Positions 27,137 to 35,822 of a stretch of DNA of 64,000 nt are shown here, piece after piece; the first letter of the stretch is position 1; each line of letters starts with the position of its first letter. A program made the position numbers and the translations under genes. The DNA lies in assembly GCA_913061265.1 (NCBI GenBank), contig CAJXVS010000005.1, positions 124,001 through 188,000 of the forward strand, in the 5' to 3' direction. Source of the stretch: an uncultured Halobacteriovorax sp. (lineage in GTDB: Bacteria > Bdellovibrionota > Bacteriovoracia > Bacteriovoracales > Bacteriovoracaceae). The notes below the pieces were generated by a model that saw only the letters and a list, made by a program, of their open reading frames with translations, was not told where the DNA came from and searched no databases.

Positions 27137-27828
27137 TTGTTGGCCTCTTGGCGGCTTTGGGCCAAGGATTCTAGTCTCTCACAGATAGCTTCTTGAACGG
27201 CTTCAAAGGATTGCTCGCCATCAATTGTTGAGATGCGATCAGGAAAAAGCCTAGCAGCTTCTTCGTAGCCTTCTATCAGAAGTTTATAGAAATCATCCCC
27301 TTGGGATTCAAAATAATCCTTTGGAATATTTCTTAACTTTTGCCTGCTATGTGAGGTTTCTAAACTAATCTTTATATAAAGAGTAAGGTGGGGCACTAGG
27401 TTTAAAGGAAAGTGCTTGTGAAGCTCTAGAATGGTCTGTGTTCCTAAGTTTCGTGCTTTTCCTTGATAGGCGATAGTTGAATCTAGGTAACGGTCTAAGA
27501 TGACAACAGTGCCCGGTGTGCTTAACTCTTTTAAGGTAACTTCTTGAAGGAGTTGAGCTCTTGATGAACAAAAGAGGTGGGCCTCTGCTAAAGGATTGAT
27601 TGGCTCTTTAGATTCAAGGATGCTCTTTCTTAATTTTTCACCAAAACTTGTTCCACCTGGTTCTCTAAGAACTAGGACCCGAAAGCCTTTTTCTTCTAAG
27701 AACTCTTTGGCATGTTTAAGTTGTGTTGATTTTCCCGCGCCTTCAATACCTTCAAAGCTAAGAAAAAAGCTTCCAGGAAAAGCAGGGGGGCGAAAACAAT
27801 CTAGGAGTTCTTTTGAAATTTCAGACAT
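27133..27828 (-). CDS. tmk: Thymidylate kinase
   Basis: 231 residues with all TMPK landmarks: P-loop EGIEGAGKST, the DR(Y/H) block LDRYLDST, and LREPGGT after strand 2. It phosphorylates dTMP to dTDP. It is slightly longer than the usual 205-215 residues, with extra length at both ends. It is translationally coupled to holB downstream and lies 26 bases after the unknown TM protein upstream. Confidence 0.95.
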   Translation of the reverse strand: MSEISKELLDCFRPPAFPGSFFLSFEGIEGAGKSTQLKHAKEFLEEKGFRVLVLREPGGTSFGEKLRKSILESKEPINPLAEAHLFCSSRAQLLQEVTLKELSTPGTVVILDRYLDSTIAYQGKARNLGTQTILELHKHFPLNLVPHLTLYIKISLETSHSRQKLRNIPKDYFESQGDDFYKLLIEGYEEAARLFPDRISTIDGEQSFEAVQEAICERLESLAQSRQEANK

Positions 27829-27854
27829 GGGAGATAGAATATCTCTCGAATGAA

Positions 27855-28859
27855 CTATTCGTAAAGTGCTTCGAAGGCCTTTTCAGGGTCTTCTTCAGAA
27901 TCAAATTCAGATGCTGGTTCTCTAGGTGCGTCATCTTCACGCATATAATCATCTAAGTTTTCATCATCTTCTGGGTCAAAGGTCTCTTTAGAGATCTTTG
28001 ATCTAATAGGGTCTAGTTCAACAGGGTCTGTTCCGTCGTCATAGTAATAATCATCCGGATCTTCAACGACTGGCTTTACTATTTTCCGAGCTGGTTTTCT
28101 AGGAGCTCTATTAGTGAAGGCCTTAGATTTAGTAAAGGAGGGTGACCTCTTTCTTGCCTTAATAACTTTCTTTGCCGTAGGTCTTACTCTTTTTGAGGCA
28201 ATTCTTCTCGCCGGCTTATTAACTTTCTTCACCGAAGCTTTTCTCTCTTTAACTTCAGTTTTATTTGACGCCAATTGTTCTGGCGAAGAGTTGAAGAGAT
28301 AGATGATTCCGATAAGGGCGAAGCTTAGGACTGCTCCCCAAATATAAGTTTCTTTCTTAGGTGATTTCTTTTCAAAGATAACGGGCTCAATCTCGGGATG
28401 ATCAGGCATCTCACTATTAAGCTGTTCTTTTAATTTATACTTATCATCACTGTACTGAGCTTTTTTGCCACTATTGATTTGCCCAATATAAGCAAGTCCT
28501 GCCATGGCCTCTTTCTCAACAAAGGTATCATTCTCTTGTGTTAATTTTTCTTCAACTTCTTTATCTGAGGCTACAAAAGAATTGACCCCTGGAAGGCCAG
28601 GAAGTTCTTCATCGTGAGCGAGCCTTCTATCAAAGCCGTTAAATTGAAAGAGCTGATACCAGTTGCTTCCATCGAGTGAAGCATATTCAGTGATAAGGAT
28701 TGATTTATTTTTAATTTTTTCAATGATCTGATCCTTTTGAAAGGCCTCAGATCTTTGAGCGTCTATAAGAAGATATATCTTTGCATCTTCAGAAACATCA
28801 AGTCGAAGCTCACTGGCCTCTAATGTTCTTCTGTTGCTATTTTTATTCTTATCCTTCAT
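27855..28859 (-). CDS. Single-pass membrane protein with charged tail; N-terminal GYF_2-like domain suspected
   Basis: 334 residues. The N-terminal 80 (AKIYLLIDAQ, then DQIIEKI and DGSNWYQLFQF) resemble the small GYF_2/DUF4339-type domain that is often found in bacterial membrane proteins; the match is by eye only. One hydrophobic segment lies near residues 172-188. It is followed by a strongly basic Lys/Arg/Ala/Pro stretch and then a strongly acidic C-terminus rich in Asp and Glu. The charge switch suggests an extended region in the periplasm. It is the first gene of the tmk operon. Function unknown. Confidence 0.65.
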   Translation of the reverse strand: MKDKNKNSNRRTLEASELRLDVSEDAKIYLLIDAQRSEAFQKDQIIEKIKNKSILITEYASLDGSNWYQLFQFNGFDRRLAHDEELPGLPGVNSFVASDKEVEEKLTQENDTFVEKEAMAGLAYIGQINSGKKAQYSDDKYKLKEQLNSEMPDHPEIEPVIFEKKSPKKETYIWGAVLSFALIGIIYLFNSSPEQLASNKTEVKERKASVKKVNKPARRIASKRVRPTAKKVIKARKRSPSFTKSKAFTNRAPRKPARKIVKPVVEDPDDYYYDDGTDPVELDPIRSKISKETFDPEDDENLDDYMREDDAPREPASEFDSEEDPEKAFEALYE

Positions 28860-28964
28860 AGGTTCTCCGCAAAGAACTCATCGGGAAGCTTAAGTAAGAA
28901 TTAAATGACTCAGGTATTTAGGTGTGTCTTTTGGTAATTATTTCCGGATTACTAAGAAAAAGGA

Positions 28965-28993
28965 CAAAAAAAAGCCGGACCTAAGTCCGGCTT
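28965..28993 (-). terminator. Intrinsic terminator of the 29 kb beta-barrel gene
   Basis: A perfect 9-bp stem (AAGCCGGAC / GTCCGGCTT) with a 4-base loop is followed on the minus strand by a run of T (the A-run at 28965-28971 on the plus strand). It lies 28 bases past the stop codon at 29021. Confidence 0.88.
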
Positions 28994-29020
28994 CTTATAT
29001 ATATGCTTTTGAAGGGTTTA

Positions 29021-29860
29021 CTAGAAAGCACTCCAGTAAACATTTGCACCGTAACTAAAACCTTGTGTCCAGTTGCTAGCAATAAGCTTTCCATCATATG
29101 CTTGGAAAGGAGCTCCACCAACAGATACACCGGCGTAAACAGATGGTGATAATTGCTTACCAACTTCCATAGTAATATCAACATTACCTTGACCACCTCT
29201 TAGGTTGTCTTGGTTCTTGTTGTAACTCTGAAAGAATTCTTCAGTAAGAGAAACTGACCAGCTGTCATTGATTGAATATGATTGAGTTAATACAACATAA
29301 CCATAATGAGTGCTTGTGCTATGGTCACTAGTGTCGATTCTGTCTCTAACGGCACCGTAAATAGTTCCACTTAGATTAACAGCACCAAAACTACGGCTCA
29401 TAGAAGCTGAAAGTCTGTTAAGACCGTATTGGTTAATTGCATTTCTGATATCTTTGTCTGGGTAAAAACGTTTTTCTAAGTTCATAGAAAGGTTAATACC
29501 GTGATCAGCTTGATTTAAGATTCCGCTTCTTGTGTACTTGATAACTGAACGAGCAAATGAATGATCTGCTTCTGTCATGTCAGCAGTCTTTTCAGACGTA
29601 TAACGTGTTTCAAGTTGAAGCCTATCTTTTGGAGTAATTTGATACTTAAGATAAGCGATGTGAGTTTGCTTTGATCCCACAGTCTTATTAGATCCTGTCT
29701 TTTTTCTTGCATCTACTGCATGAAGTAAAGAGAGTCCTAGTGGTGAACTACGAAGCATCTTACGAGCCTCAGAAAAGTTCATTAAACTTTTACCTGCAGC
29801 CATTGCAGATGTCCCTAATGTTAGCCCTGCCAAAGCTACGATTACTAATTTTGCGTTCAT
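29021..29860 (-). CDS. Outer-membrane beta-barrel-like protein
   Basis: 279 residues with a clear signal peptide ending SAMAA. The mature sequence shows alternating polar and hydrophobic stretches with many Tyr, Ser and Thr, and it ends in an aromatic phenylalanine (YWSAF), the usual C-terminal signal for insertion by BamA. Strand-like segments repeat about every 20 residues, fitting a 10-12 stranded barrel. A strong ribosome binding site (AAGGAG) and its own terminator suggest a monocistronic, well-expressed gene. Pore or structural role unknown. Confidence 0.72.
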   Translation of the reverse strand: MNAKLVIVALAGLTLGTSAMAAGKSLMNFSEARKMLRSSPLGLSLLHAVDARKKTGSNKTVGSKQTHIAYLKYQITPKDRLQLETRYTSEKTADMTEADHSFARSVIKYTRSGILNQADHGINLSMNLEKRFYPDKDIRNAINQYGLNRLSASMSRSFGAVNLSGTIYGAVRDRIDTSDHSTSTHYGYVVLTQSYSINDSWSVSLTEEFFQSYNKNQDNLRGGQGNVDITMEVGKQLSPSVYAGVSVGGAPFQAYDGKLIASNWTQGFSYGANVYWSAF

Positions 29861-30106
29861 GTTAACTCCTTCAAAAGTTTTGTTGTAATTCTTTATATTG
29901 ATGAAAGTCAGTCATCAGTTAAATATTTCGACTTCGTGAAAATACGTTAAGTTTGAATAATCTCAACTAAAAAAGTCGGATGTTGAAACATTTACCGGAG
30001 AAAGTAAGTTTAAGTAAGAAATCGCTGTGTCATTTAAAGGAATATCAGCTATCTAGCCACTTGCATTCCCTCATGAGACAATCTGACACTAGCAAGTATT
30101 TGATTC

Positions 30107-31414
30107 ATGGAACGAAAAAACTTTATCTTTATACTCTATTTACTTCAAACCTTCAGGTGCCTTATTGGGCCTCTCCTCATCGTTATTGGTTATCCTCTAA
30201 GCGCTAAAGTGAGAGATCGCCTCAATTTTGAAGTGAAGAATTTCTTAAAAGATCCTGACCCAAAAAGATCAAATGCCTATATGGCCTTTGAGGTAAGTTC
30301 TGAAGGGGAGTTTGAACAGGTCCGTCCTTTGATTGACCATCTCCTAGGAAAGGGCCTTATCGTTGAAGTTATCTACGCCTCGGAGTCCTTAGAGGACAAG
30401 ATGCTCTCTTTGACTGAGAAGGAAGCTGGCTTTCGCTCTCTACGATTACCCGTGATGAGCTTTAGTGCCTTTTCAAATAGTTTTACTCTTAGTCAAAATA
30501 TAAAAAGTTTCCTAACGGCGCCGCGCTTAGTTCTGTGCCGTTACGACTTTTATCCAGAACTCCTTCTATATGGTCTCAAAAAGAATGTTCAATTCTCCTT
30601 AGTTTCTGCCACTTTAAAAAATAAAGAAAAACCTTCATGGTTCCTAAGGCAAGTTTATAAGAGCTTTGATTCAATCCTCTGCACTAGTAAGAGTGATCAA
30701 ACCCTTATGCAGGAACTTGCTTCTAAAGACGCGAGAGTGGAAACCTATGAGTTTAGAGTGCCTCAGATTATGGAGCGGATTAAAAACAGGGAAGAGTCTC
30801 TTTTAAAGATTAAGGAGATCCTTAGTTGGATTTCAGAAGTGCCAAGGGCCGGAAGGATTGTTTTTGGCTCTGTATGGGAGAATGAAACTAAAGTCTTTAA
30901 TGACCCTGAGTTTTGCCAGTCCATCGAAAAGGGAGAGTTAAGAGTTGTTCTTCTTCCCCATCAATATGACCCCCAAATTAGAGCTTCTATAAAGACAGTG
31001 AAAACTTACCTCTATAATGAGGGCGATGACTTAAACTCTCTTTTAGCCCAGTTTAAAGAGAGCCCCGGAGTCTTAGTCCTTAATATTCGCGGTATACTTT
31101 GTGAGATTTATTCTTATTTTGGTCATAGTTATATTGGAGGTGGTCACGGCAGAAGCGTTCATAGTGTTCTAGAGCCTTTCTTCAGTGGCTGCCATATCTA
31201 TTGTGGACCTAAGGTTCACCGCTCTACGGAGATCGACTTTGTCATGGCAAATTCTCCCGAGGACCTTAATGTCATTCATGAGTTAGGGGGTTTTTATAAG
31301 ACCTTTAGAGCAACTCCTGCTTTAGATAAAACAGAGGCTCGCCATAAACTAGGGATGGCCCTATACTCAGATTTTGAAAGAATTGTTAACCTCTTGCTTG
31401 AGACAGATGTATGA
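30107..31414 (+). CDS. Kdo transferase-like glycosyltransferase (WaaA/KdtA family)
   Basis: 435 residues. An N-terminal hydrophobic segment (residues 5-27) anchors it to the inner membrane, as in WaaA. The FEVSSEGEFEQVRPL block matches the WaaA acceptor-site motif with its catalytic Glu, and the C-terminal half has the donor-site pattern YIGGGHGRSVHSVLEP and CGP. WaaA transfers Kdo from CMP-Kdo to lipid A precursors. The middle is divergent from typical WaaA, so the sugar or acceptor may differ. It overlaps the next gene by 4 bases (ATGA), and that unknown is likely its functional partner. Confidence 0.75.
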   Translation: MERKNFIFILYLLQTFRCLIGPLLIVIGYPLSAKVRDRLNFEVKNFLKDPDPKRSNAYMAFEVSSEGEFEQVRPLIDHLLGKGLIVEVIYASESLEDKMLSLTEKEAGFRSLRLPVMSFSAFSNSFTLSQNIKSFLTAPRLVLCRYDFYPELLLYGLKKNVQFSLVSATLKNKEKPSWFLRQVYKSFDSILCTSKSDQTLMQELASKDARVETYEFRVPQIMERIKNREESLLKIKEILSWISEVPRAGRIVFGSVWENETKVFNDPEFCQSIEKGELRVVLLPHQYDPQIRASIKTVKTYLYNEGDDLNSLLAQFKESPGVLVLNIRGILCEIYSYFGHSYIGGGHGRSVHSVLEPFFSGCHIYCGPKVHRSTEIDFVMANSPEDLNVIHELGGFYKTFRATPALDKTEARHKLGMALYSDFERIVNLLLETDV

Positions 31415-32802
31415 TTGAAAAAGAATTAGATATGGCCCTTGTGGGTAAGAACTATCTAAGCTTTTTATTAGGGCTCGAATTACTTGAAAGGAAGCAAGTT
31501 GTCCTTCTTCTAGATGATGACCGATTAAGTTACGGACAACTCTATAGTGATTCTCTTCCTCAACTTGAAGTCGATTTCTTAAGAATTTGGGGGGAAGATA
31601 AAGATATCCTTCCTCTTATCAATATTGATACTTACCTTGTTAATAAGCCGCTTACTTTTGTTGTTGGAATCGAGCGAATAGTTCTAGGGGGAAGACCTAG
31701 TCATAACTTTTGCGAGATTGTGAGAAAACTTCCTGAGATCTTACCAAAGGGATTAGAGATAACTTGGCCTTTTGAAACAATTGAAGGTCAAAAAGAATTT
31801 GATGAGGCCTTCGTCGCCTTTTCTAAAAGAGTGGCCCAGAATGCTTTTAGGTATAAGTCCGTTCAAAGCTTTAACACCAATGTTTTTCTCACTCACTGTC
31901 CTCCAGATATAAAGACTTGTTTTGAATCCTTTGAAGAGATTTTCAATGCCATGAATAGTGGAGAGTATTCAGACTACTTAACTGAGCTTACTTTCTTCTT
32001 TATGGCTCGCGGTAAGTTTCAAAAGAAGTTCTCAATGGACCTCAGTCGTTTTGAACTGTTTCATCTCTTCTTAACTCTCTTAAGTCCGCTTTACGAACTA
32101 GACCAGGACCATCTTCTTGAAGACCTAGAAGAGGTTTTGGTATCCCGTGGCGGGATGTTTAAAAGAACCAGGATTAGAGAATGGAGGTTTCACAAGTCTA
32201 AGCCTTGGTCTCTAGAGCTTGCTAGTTACGATGGAATCATTCACCCCAAGAATATCTCTCTTCTTGGGGCTGATCCTTCTGGGCTTTCAATCAGGCTTGA
32301 TAACTTAGGCCAAAGTTATGGCTGCTTAAAGATTAATTATAACTATAAAGATGGAGCGACTATCCCATGGAAAGGCTCTAAATTTCTAAGAAGCAAAAAA
32401 GAGATGCTTGGAACTAGTGGTCCCCTTTGGGAAGCTGTCTTCTTTGAAGACTTCTTGCAAGTTAGGTATTTCGTAAAAAAATTAAAAGGCTCTAAGATAG
32501 AGTTTCATAAGAACCATATTGTAGATCTTTTAAAAGTTGACCTTGAAGGCCTTTTCCCAGGTCTTGGGATCGACCTAGGTGAACCCTCATTAGAATGGGG
32601 TCCTGAAGTATGGATTGAAGGGGAGAAGGGAAATATCAAAGGTGATATTCCTTTTCCAAAGTCTGTATCAGTAACGAATGTAAAAGAGCCCTTAATCGAA
32701 GAGCGCTTAAGTCAGGTCTATTACTTTGGACCTTATAAAGAAGGGCCTTTAGGGCTACTTTCTAGCTTAATGGAGATTAAAGACGGGCAACAATTTCTGT
32801 AG
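31411..32802 (+). CDS. Protein of unknown function with Rossmann-like start
   Basis: 463 residues, translationally coupled to the Kdo transferase-like gene by an ATGA overlap. The first 40 residues (MALVGKNYLSFLLGLELL, then a charged DDD) look like a Rossmann beta-alpha-beta unit in the manner of amine oxidase or carotenoid-desaturase proteins, but the glycine motif is degenerate and I see no second cofactor motif. No signal peptide. It could be a degenerate NAD(P)/FAD-binding oxidoreductase acting with the neighbouring glycosyltransferase. Function unknown. Confidence 0.6.
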   Translation: MIEKELDMALVGKNYLSFLLGLELLERKQVVLLLDDDRLSYGQLYSDSLPQLEVDFLRIWGEDKDILPLINIDTYLVNKPLTFVVGIERIVLGGRPSHNFCEIVRKLPEILPKGLEITWPFETIEGQKEFDEAFVAFSKRVAQNAFRYKSVQSFNTNVFLTHCPPDIKTCFESFEEIFNAMNSGEYSDYLTELTFFFMARGKFQKKFSMDLSRFELFHLFLTLLSPLYELDQDHLLEDLEEVLVSRGGMFKRTRIREWRFHKSKPWSLELASYDGIIHPKNISLLGADPSGLSIRLDNLGQSYGCLKINYNYKDGATIPWKGSKFLRSKKEMLGTSGPLWEAVFFEDFLQVRYFVKKLKGSKIEFHKNHIVDLLKVDLEGLFPGLGIDLGEPSLEWGPEVWIEGEKGNIKGDIPFPKSVSVTNVKEPLIEERLSQVYYFGPYKEGPLGLLSSLMEIKDGQQFL

Positions 32803-32838
32803 GAAATACCGCTACTCTTTTTTTTGTATTATAAAGAT

Positions 32839-33072
32839 ATGAATAAACTGCTTAATCAAGATCATGGTCAAACTGTCGTCGAATACATTCTTTTGATGTT
32901 TGTCATGGTTGTTGTGATCATCTCTGGCATGGGTCAGGTTAAGGAGTGGTTCTTGGCCAATTCTGATAATTGTAACGGAAATACCAAGTCTTTCGTCTGT
33001 AAGATGGATAATACCTTCAACGGAACCTTCAATAGCTACGGCTCAATGAGGTATTTTACCATAAGAAGATAG
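32839..33072 (+). CDS. Flp/Tad-type prepilin-like protein
   Basis: 77 residues from ATG 32839; a TTG 15 bases upstream is less likely. The N-terminus carries a type IVb prepilin signal: a short basic leader ending at Gly10, then QTVVEY, so the conserved Glu would be at +5 after cleavage, followed by a 20-residue hydrophobic helix. The mature part has two cysteines (DNCNGN, SFVCKM), unusual for a major Flp pilin and more like a minor pseudopilin. No tad or prepilin-peptidase gene is nearby, so it is an orphan. Assembly into a pilus is inference. Confidence 0.6.
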   Translation: MNKLLNQDHGQTVVEYILLMFVMVVVIISGMGQVKEWFLANSDNCNGNTKSFVCKMDNTFNGTFNSYGSMRYFTIRR

Positions 33073-33162
33073 TCTAAGTGTAAGTAATCACATGGCTAGA
33101 CTGTCTGTTTCCTAACACAACCTGTAATTTATACATCCTCTAAGAAAAATAAATGAAATTAT

Positions 33163-33191
33163 TTATCAGATTGTTATGATGTTTTTATATT
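33163..33191 (+). promoter_or_regulatory. Possible sigma-70-type promoter of the 33 kb outer-membrane protein
   Basis: TTATCA (33163-33168) and TATATT (33186-33191) are separated by 17 bases. They match the housekeeping -35 and -10 at 4 and 5 of 6 positions. A start near 33198 would put a hairpin at 33218 inside the leader. The region is AT-rich, so confidence is low. Confidence 0.3.
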
Positions 33192-33217
33192 GACTCAAAG
33201 TGTTAAGAAAAAAAAGT

Positions 33218-33233
33218 GTCCAGCTTGCTGGAC
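33218..33233 (+). promoter_or_regulatory. Leader hairpin upstream of the ribosome binding site
   Basis: GTCCAGC-TT-GCTGGAC forms a 7-bp stem (the closing pair would open to enlarge the loop). It ends 4 bases before the AAGGAG site of the outer-membrane protein at 33250. See the matching leader hairpins at 47567, 50181 and 53267. Confidence 0.55.
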
Positions 33234-33249
33234 CATGAAGGAGACTAAA

Positions 33250-34296
33250 ATGAAAACGATCAAAACGAACAAACAAAAGATCAAGGCATTGTTAATTACA
33301 ATGACTCTGGTCGCTAGCCCGGCAGTTGTTTTTGCCCAAGATGATGATCTTCTTGCAGGAACAGATGACGTTCTAAACTCAGAACAGATTGATATCGATG
33401 GAGCTTACGACAGACGTGAGTCAGCCTCTGATAGAATCGCAAAACTTCGTAAAAGGCTTGAAGCTCAAAACGAAGAGATGATGCACAAGAAAATTGAGAA
33501 TGAAAGAATCAAGTCTGAAAAGAAACTTGAGAAAAAGTTAAGACGCGCCTTTACTGGTGGCGGATCTGACAGAGTCGTTGTTAGACAAGCAGCTCCACAA
33601 AGAATTGCTGCTCTTGCACCAGTTGCTATTAAGACTCTAAAGAAGACTTCAATTACTCCAAGCATAGGTAAGTCCTCAACTGGAGATGAAGGATATGAAT
33701 CTAAGATTGACTTAGGTTTGAATGTTGACCACGCTGTTCATGAAAACTTTTCAGTCGGCGCTGGGATTAAGTACTCTAAGACTGAATATGAAACAAAGAA
33801 TAATAATTTCTTCGTTATTCAGCCAGCTAACACAGAGAGTGAGAGCGATTATGAGTACTCAAGATTAAATTTAAATATTAATTCAAAGTTCTTTTTTACA
33901 GGACTTGATAATAAGTTCCGTCCTTATCTTGGAGCGGGAGTTGGTTACAATAGAGTAACAATTTCTGATACAAATCCAGCGGATGATAACTTTAATACAA
34001 ATGGTTTTGGTGGTGGATTTCAAATTCAAAACCCAGAACAAGAAACAGAACTAACTGATAGCCTTTATTCAGCAACTGCTAATCTAGGGGCGAATATCCT
34101 CTTTAATGACGTAGTAGGAATGAACTTGAACCTATCTTATACAAAGTTCTTAAACTCAGCCTTTACTGATACTGATGATACCAATGCCTTTAATACTCAG
34201 TTCAACTCTAACGAAAATGCACTTCGTCAGCAGGGGAACTCTTTATCAGAAGATAGTGTTGCAGGTTTCAGTCTTGGAGTAGTAGTCAATTTCTAA
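33250..34296 (+). CDS. Outer-membrane beta-barrel protein with N-terminal coiled-coil linker
   Basis: 348 residues from ATG 33250, chosen because AAGGAG lies 7 bases upstream and the signal peptide (to VVFAQ) is then in place; a further upstream TTG is possible but would precede a hairpin. After the signal comes a charged, helical stretch of about 70 residues (RIAKLRKRLEAQNEEMM and following), then a barrel domain from about residue 145 with alternating strands and acidic loops, ending in VVVNF. This resembles small 8-stranded OmpA/OmpX-type barrels with a periplasmic coiled coil at the N-terminus. Strong terminator follows. Role unknown. Confidence 0.75.
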   Translation: MKTIKTNKQKIKALLITMTLVASPAVVFAQDDDLLAGTDDVLNSEQIDIDGAYDRRESASDRIAKLRKRLEAQNEEMMHKKIENERIKSEKKLEKKLRRAFTGGGSDRVVVRQAAPQRIAALAPVAIKTLKKTSITPSIGKSSTGDEGYESKIDLGLNVDHAVHENFSVGAGIKYSKTEYETKNNNFFVIQPANTESESDYEYSRLNLNINSKFFFTGLDNKFRPYLGAGVGYNRVTISDTNPADDNFNTNGFGGGFQIQNPEQETELTDSLYSATANLGANILFNDVVGMNLNLSYTKFLNSAFTDTDDTNAFNTQFNSNENALRQQGNSLSEDSVAGFSLGVVVNF

Positions 34297-34390
34297 ACCA
34301 ATTAGAACAGGTATAGCGAGGAGTGATTCTCCCTATACCTAAGTTTTCTTCTCAAAATAGGGGTTTTGTCGTTTTCCCTTGTTTTATTGG

Positions 34391-34420
34391 ACGCCGCGTT
34401 TAAAAACGCGGCGTTCCTTA
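34391..34420 (+). terminator. Intrinsic terminator of the 33 kb outer-membrane gene
   Basis: A perfect 10-bp stem (ACGCCGCGTT / AACGCGGCGT) with loop TAAA is followed by a T-rich stretch. It lies about 95 bases past the stop. Confidence 0.8.
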
Positions 34421-34522
34421 TTTTGGGGTAAGTAAGTTCCCCTTTACCCAGCTCTTTTCATTAGGCCATAAACCACCGATAATTTAGACCTCATTAATTT
34501 TAAGGAAGCCAAGGAGGTCTCC

Positions 34523-35809
34523 GTGAGAGACGTTTATATTGTTGATGCAAAAAGAACACCTCAAGCAAAATCAGGAGCTGATCTAAAGGATGTAGCCGCA
34601 CCATATCTAGGGGCCTACTTAGTCAGAAATATCTTAGACAATACTAGTATTCCAACAGACGCCATTGATGAAGTGATCTTCGGAAATACAGGAGCGCCAG
34701 CCAAGTACCCAAATGTTGGGAGAGTCATAGGACTTGAAGCCGGTCTTCATAAGCATACCTCAGGTTATACAGTTCATAGAAACTGCGCCTCAGGTATGGA
34801 GGCCCTTAGTCAGGGCTTCTTAAAGATCGCCTCGGGAAGATCTAACGTAATCTTCGTGGGTGGTATTGAGAATATGAGTCAGATGCCTTTGATTTATTCT
34901 AAAGAGATGACTGATCTTTTTATCAATGTCATGAAGGCAAAAAAATTACCAGATAAATTAAAGGCGCTAAGTTCTTTTCGCCCACCATACCTCTCTCCAG
35001 TCATCGCTATTGAACAGGGTCTTACAGATCCTTTTTGTGGCCTTAACATGGGACTGACTGCAGAGCTTCTGGCCCGTGAGCTAGGTATTACTAGAGAACA
35101 ACAAGATGAATTCGCTAACCGCTCTCATTCCCTGGCCATAGCGGCTACTAATGAAGGCCGTTTTAAAGATGAGATTGTTCCTATTTTAACTGGTGAAAAA
35201 CTAGATAAGCTTCTTAGCGTTGATGTTGGTCCACGTGCCAACTCTACTGTTGAAGGTCTTGGAAAGATGAAGCCTTATTTTGAGAGAGGATCAGGAACCG
35301 TTACTGTTGGTAATGCTTGTCCTATCACTGATGGTGGATCGGCCCTTCTTTTATGCGACGAAGAAGCGCTAAAGAAATACAACCTAACTCCAATGGCAAG
35401 AATTGTAGATTATCATTTTGCAGGACTTGAGCCAGAAAGAATGGGAATGGGTCCACTTCGCGCTATGGACGGTGTCTTTAAAAGATCTAATCTTAAGATG
35501 GATGATATGGACCTAGTTGAAATCAACGAAGCCTTCGCAGCTCAGATCATTGCTGTAAGAAGAGGCTTTACTGATAAGAAGTGGGCTCAAAAATTTGATG
35601 TTGATACTCTTTACGGAGATGTTCCTGATGAGAAATTCAATGTTAACGGTGGCGGGATTGCTCTTGGTCACCCTGTTGGTTCTACTGGTTCAAGGTTGAT
35701 TGTTACCTTGGCCCATGAACTTAAGAAGCGTAAAGCAAAGTACGGGATTGCCTCACTATGTATTGGTGGCGGTCAAGGCGGAGCTACCATAATCGAAAAT
35801 TTAGTTTAA
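34523..35809 (+). CDS. fadI: Acetyl-CoA acyltransferase (thiolase), beta-oxidation
   Basis: 428 residues from GTG 34523, with a strong AAGGAGG site upstream. Thiolase landmarks are all present: nucleophile Cys in RNCASGM, the GGGIALGHPVG block with the active-site His, and the second Cys in LCIGGGQGG. The length and the neighbouring multifunctional alpha subunit match the FadI type rather than biosynthetic acetoacetyl-CoA thiolase. It cleaves 3-ketoacyl-CoA to acetyl-CoA. fadJ follows after 13 bases, so the two form an operon; prey lipids would be the obvious fuel in a predator, which is inference. Confidence 0.92.
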   Translation: MRDVYIVDAKRTPQAKSGADLKDVAAPYLGAYLVRNILDNTSIPTDAIDEVIFGNTGAPAKYPNVGRVIGLEAGLHKHTSGYTVHRNCASGMEALSQGFLKIASGRSNVIFVGGIENMSQMPLIYSKEMTDLFINVMKAKKLPDKLKALSSFRPPYLSPVIAIEQGLTDPFCGLNMGLTAELLARELGITREQQDEFANRSHSLAIAATNEGRFKDEIVPILTGEKLDKLLSVDVGPRANSTVEGLGKMKPYFERGSGTVTVGNACPITDGGSALLLCDEEALKKYNLTPMARIVDYHFAGLEPERMGMGPLRAMDGVFKRSNLKMDDMDLVEINEAFAAQIIAVRRGFTDKKWAQKFDVDTLYGDVPDEKFNVNGGGIALGHPVGSTGSRLIVTLAHELKKRKAKYGIASLCIGGGQGGATIIENLV

Positions 35810-35822
35810 AGAGGATTAGATA

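Noticed and set aside
29980-30207. 75-codon open frame before the Kdo transferase-like gene
   Set aside because: It overlaps the start of a supported gene in another frame, has no domain pattern, and is better read as leader sequence.
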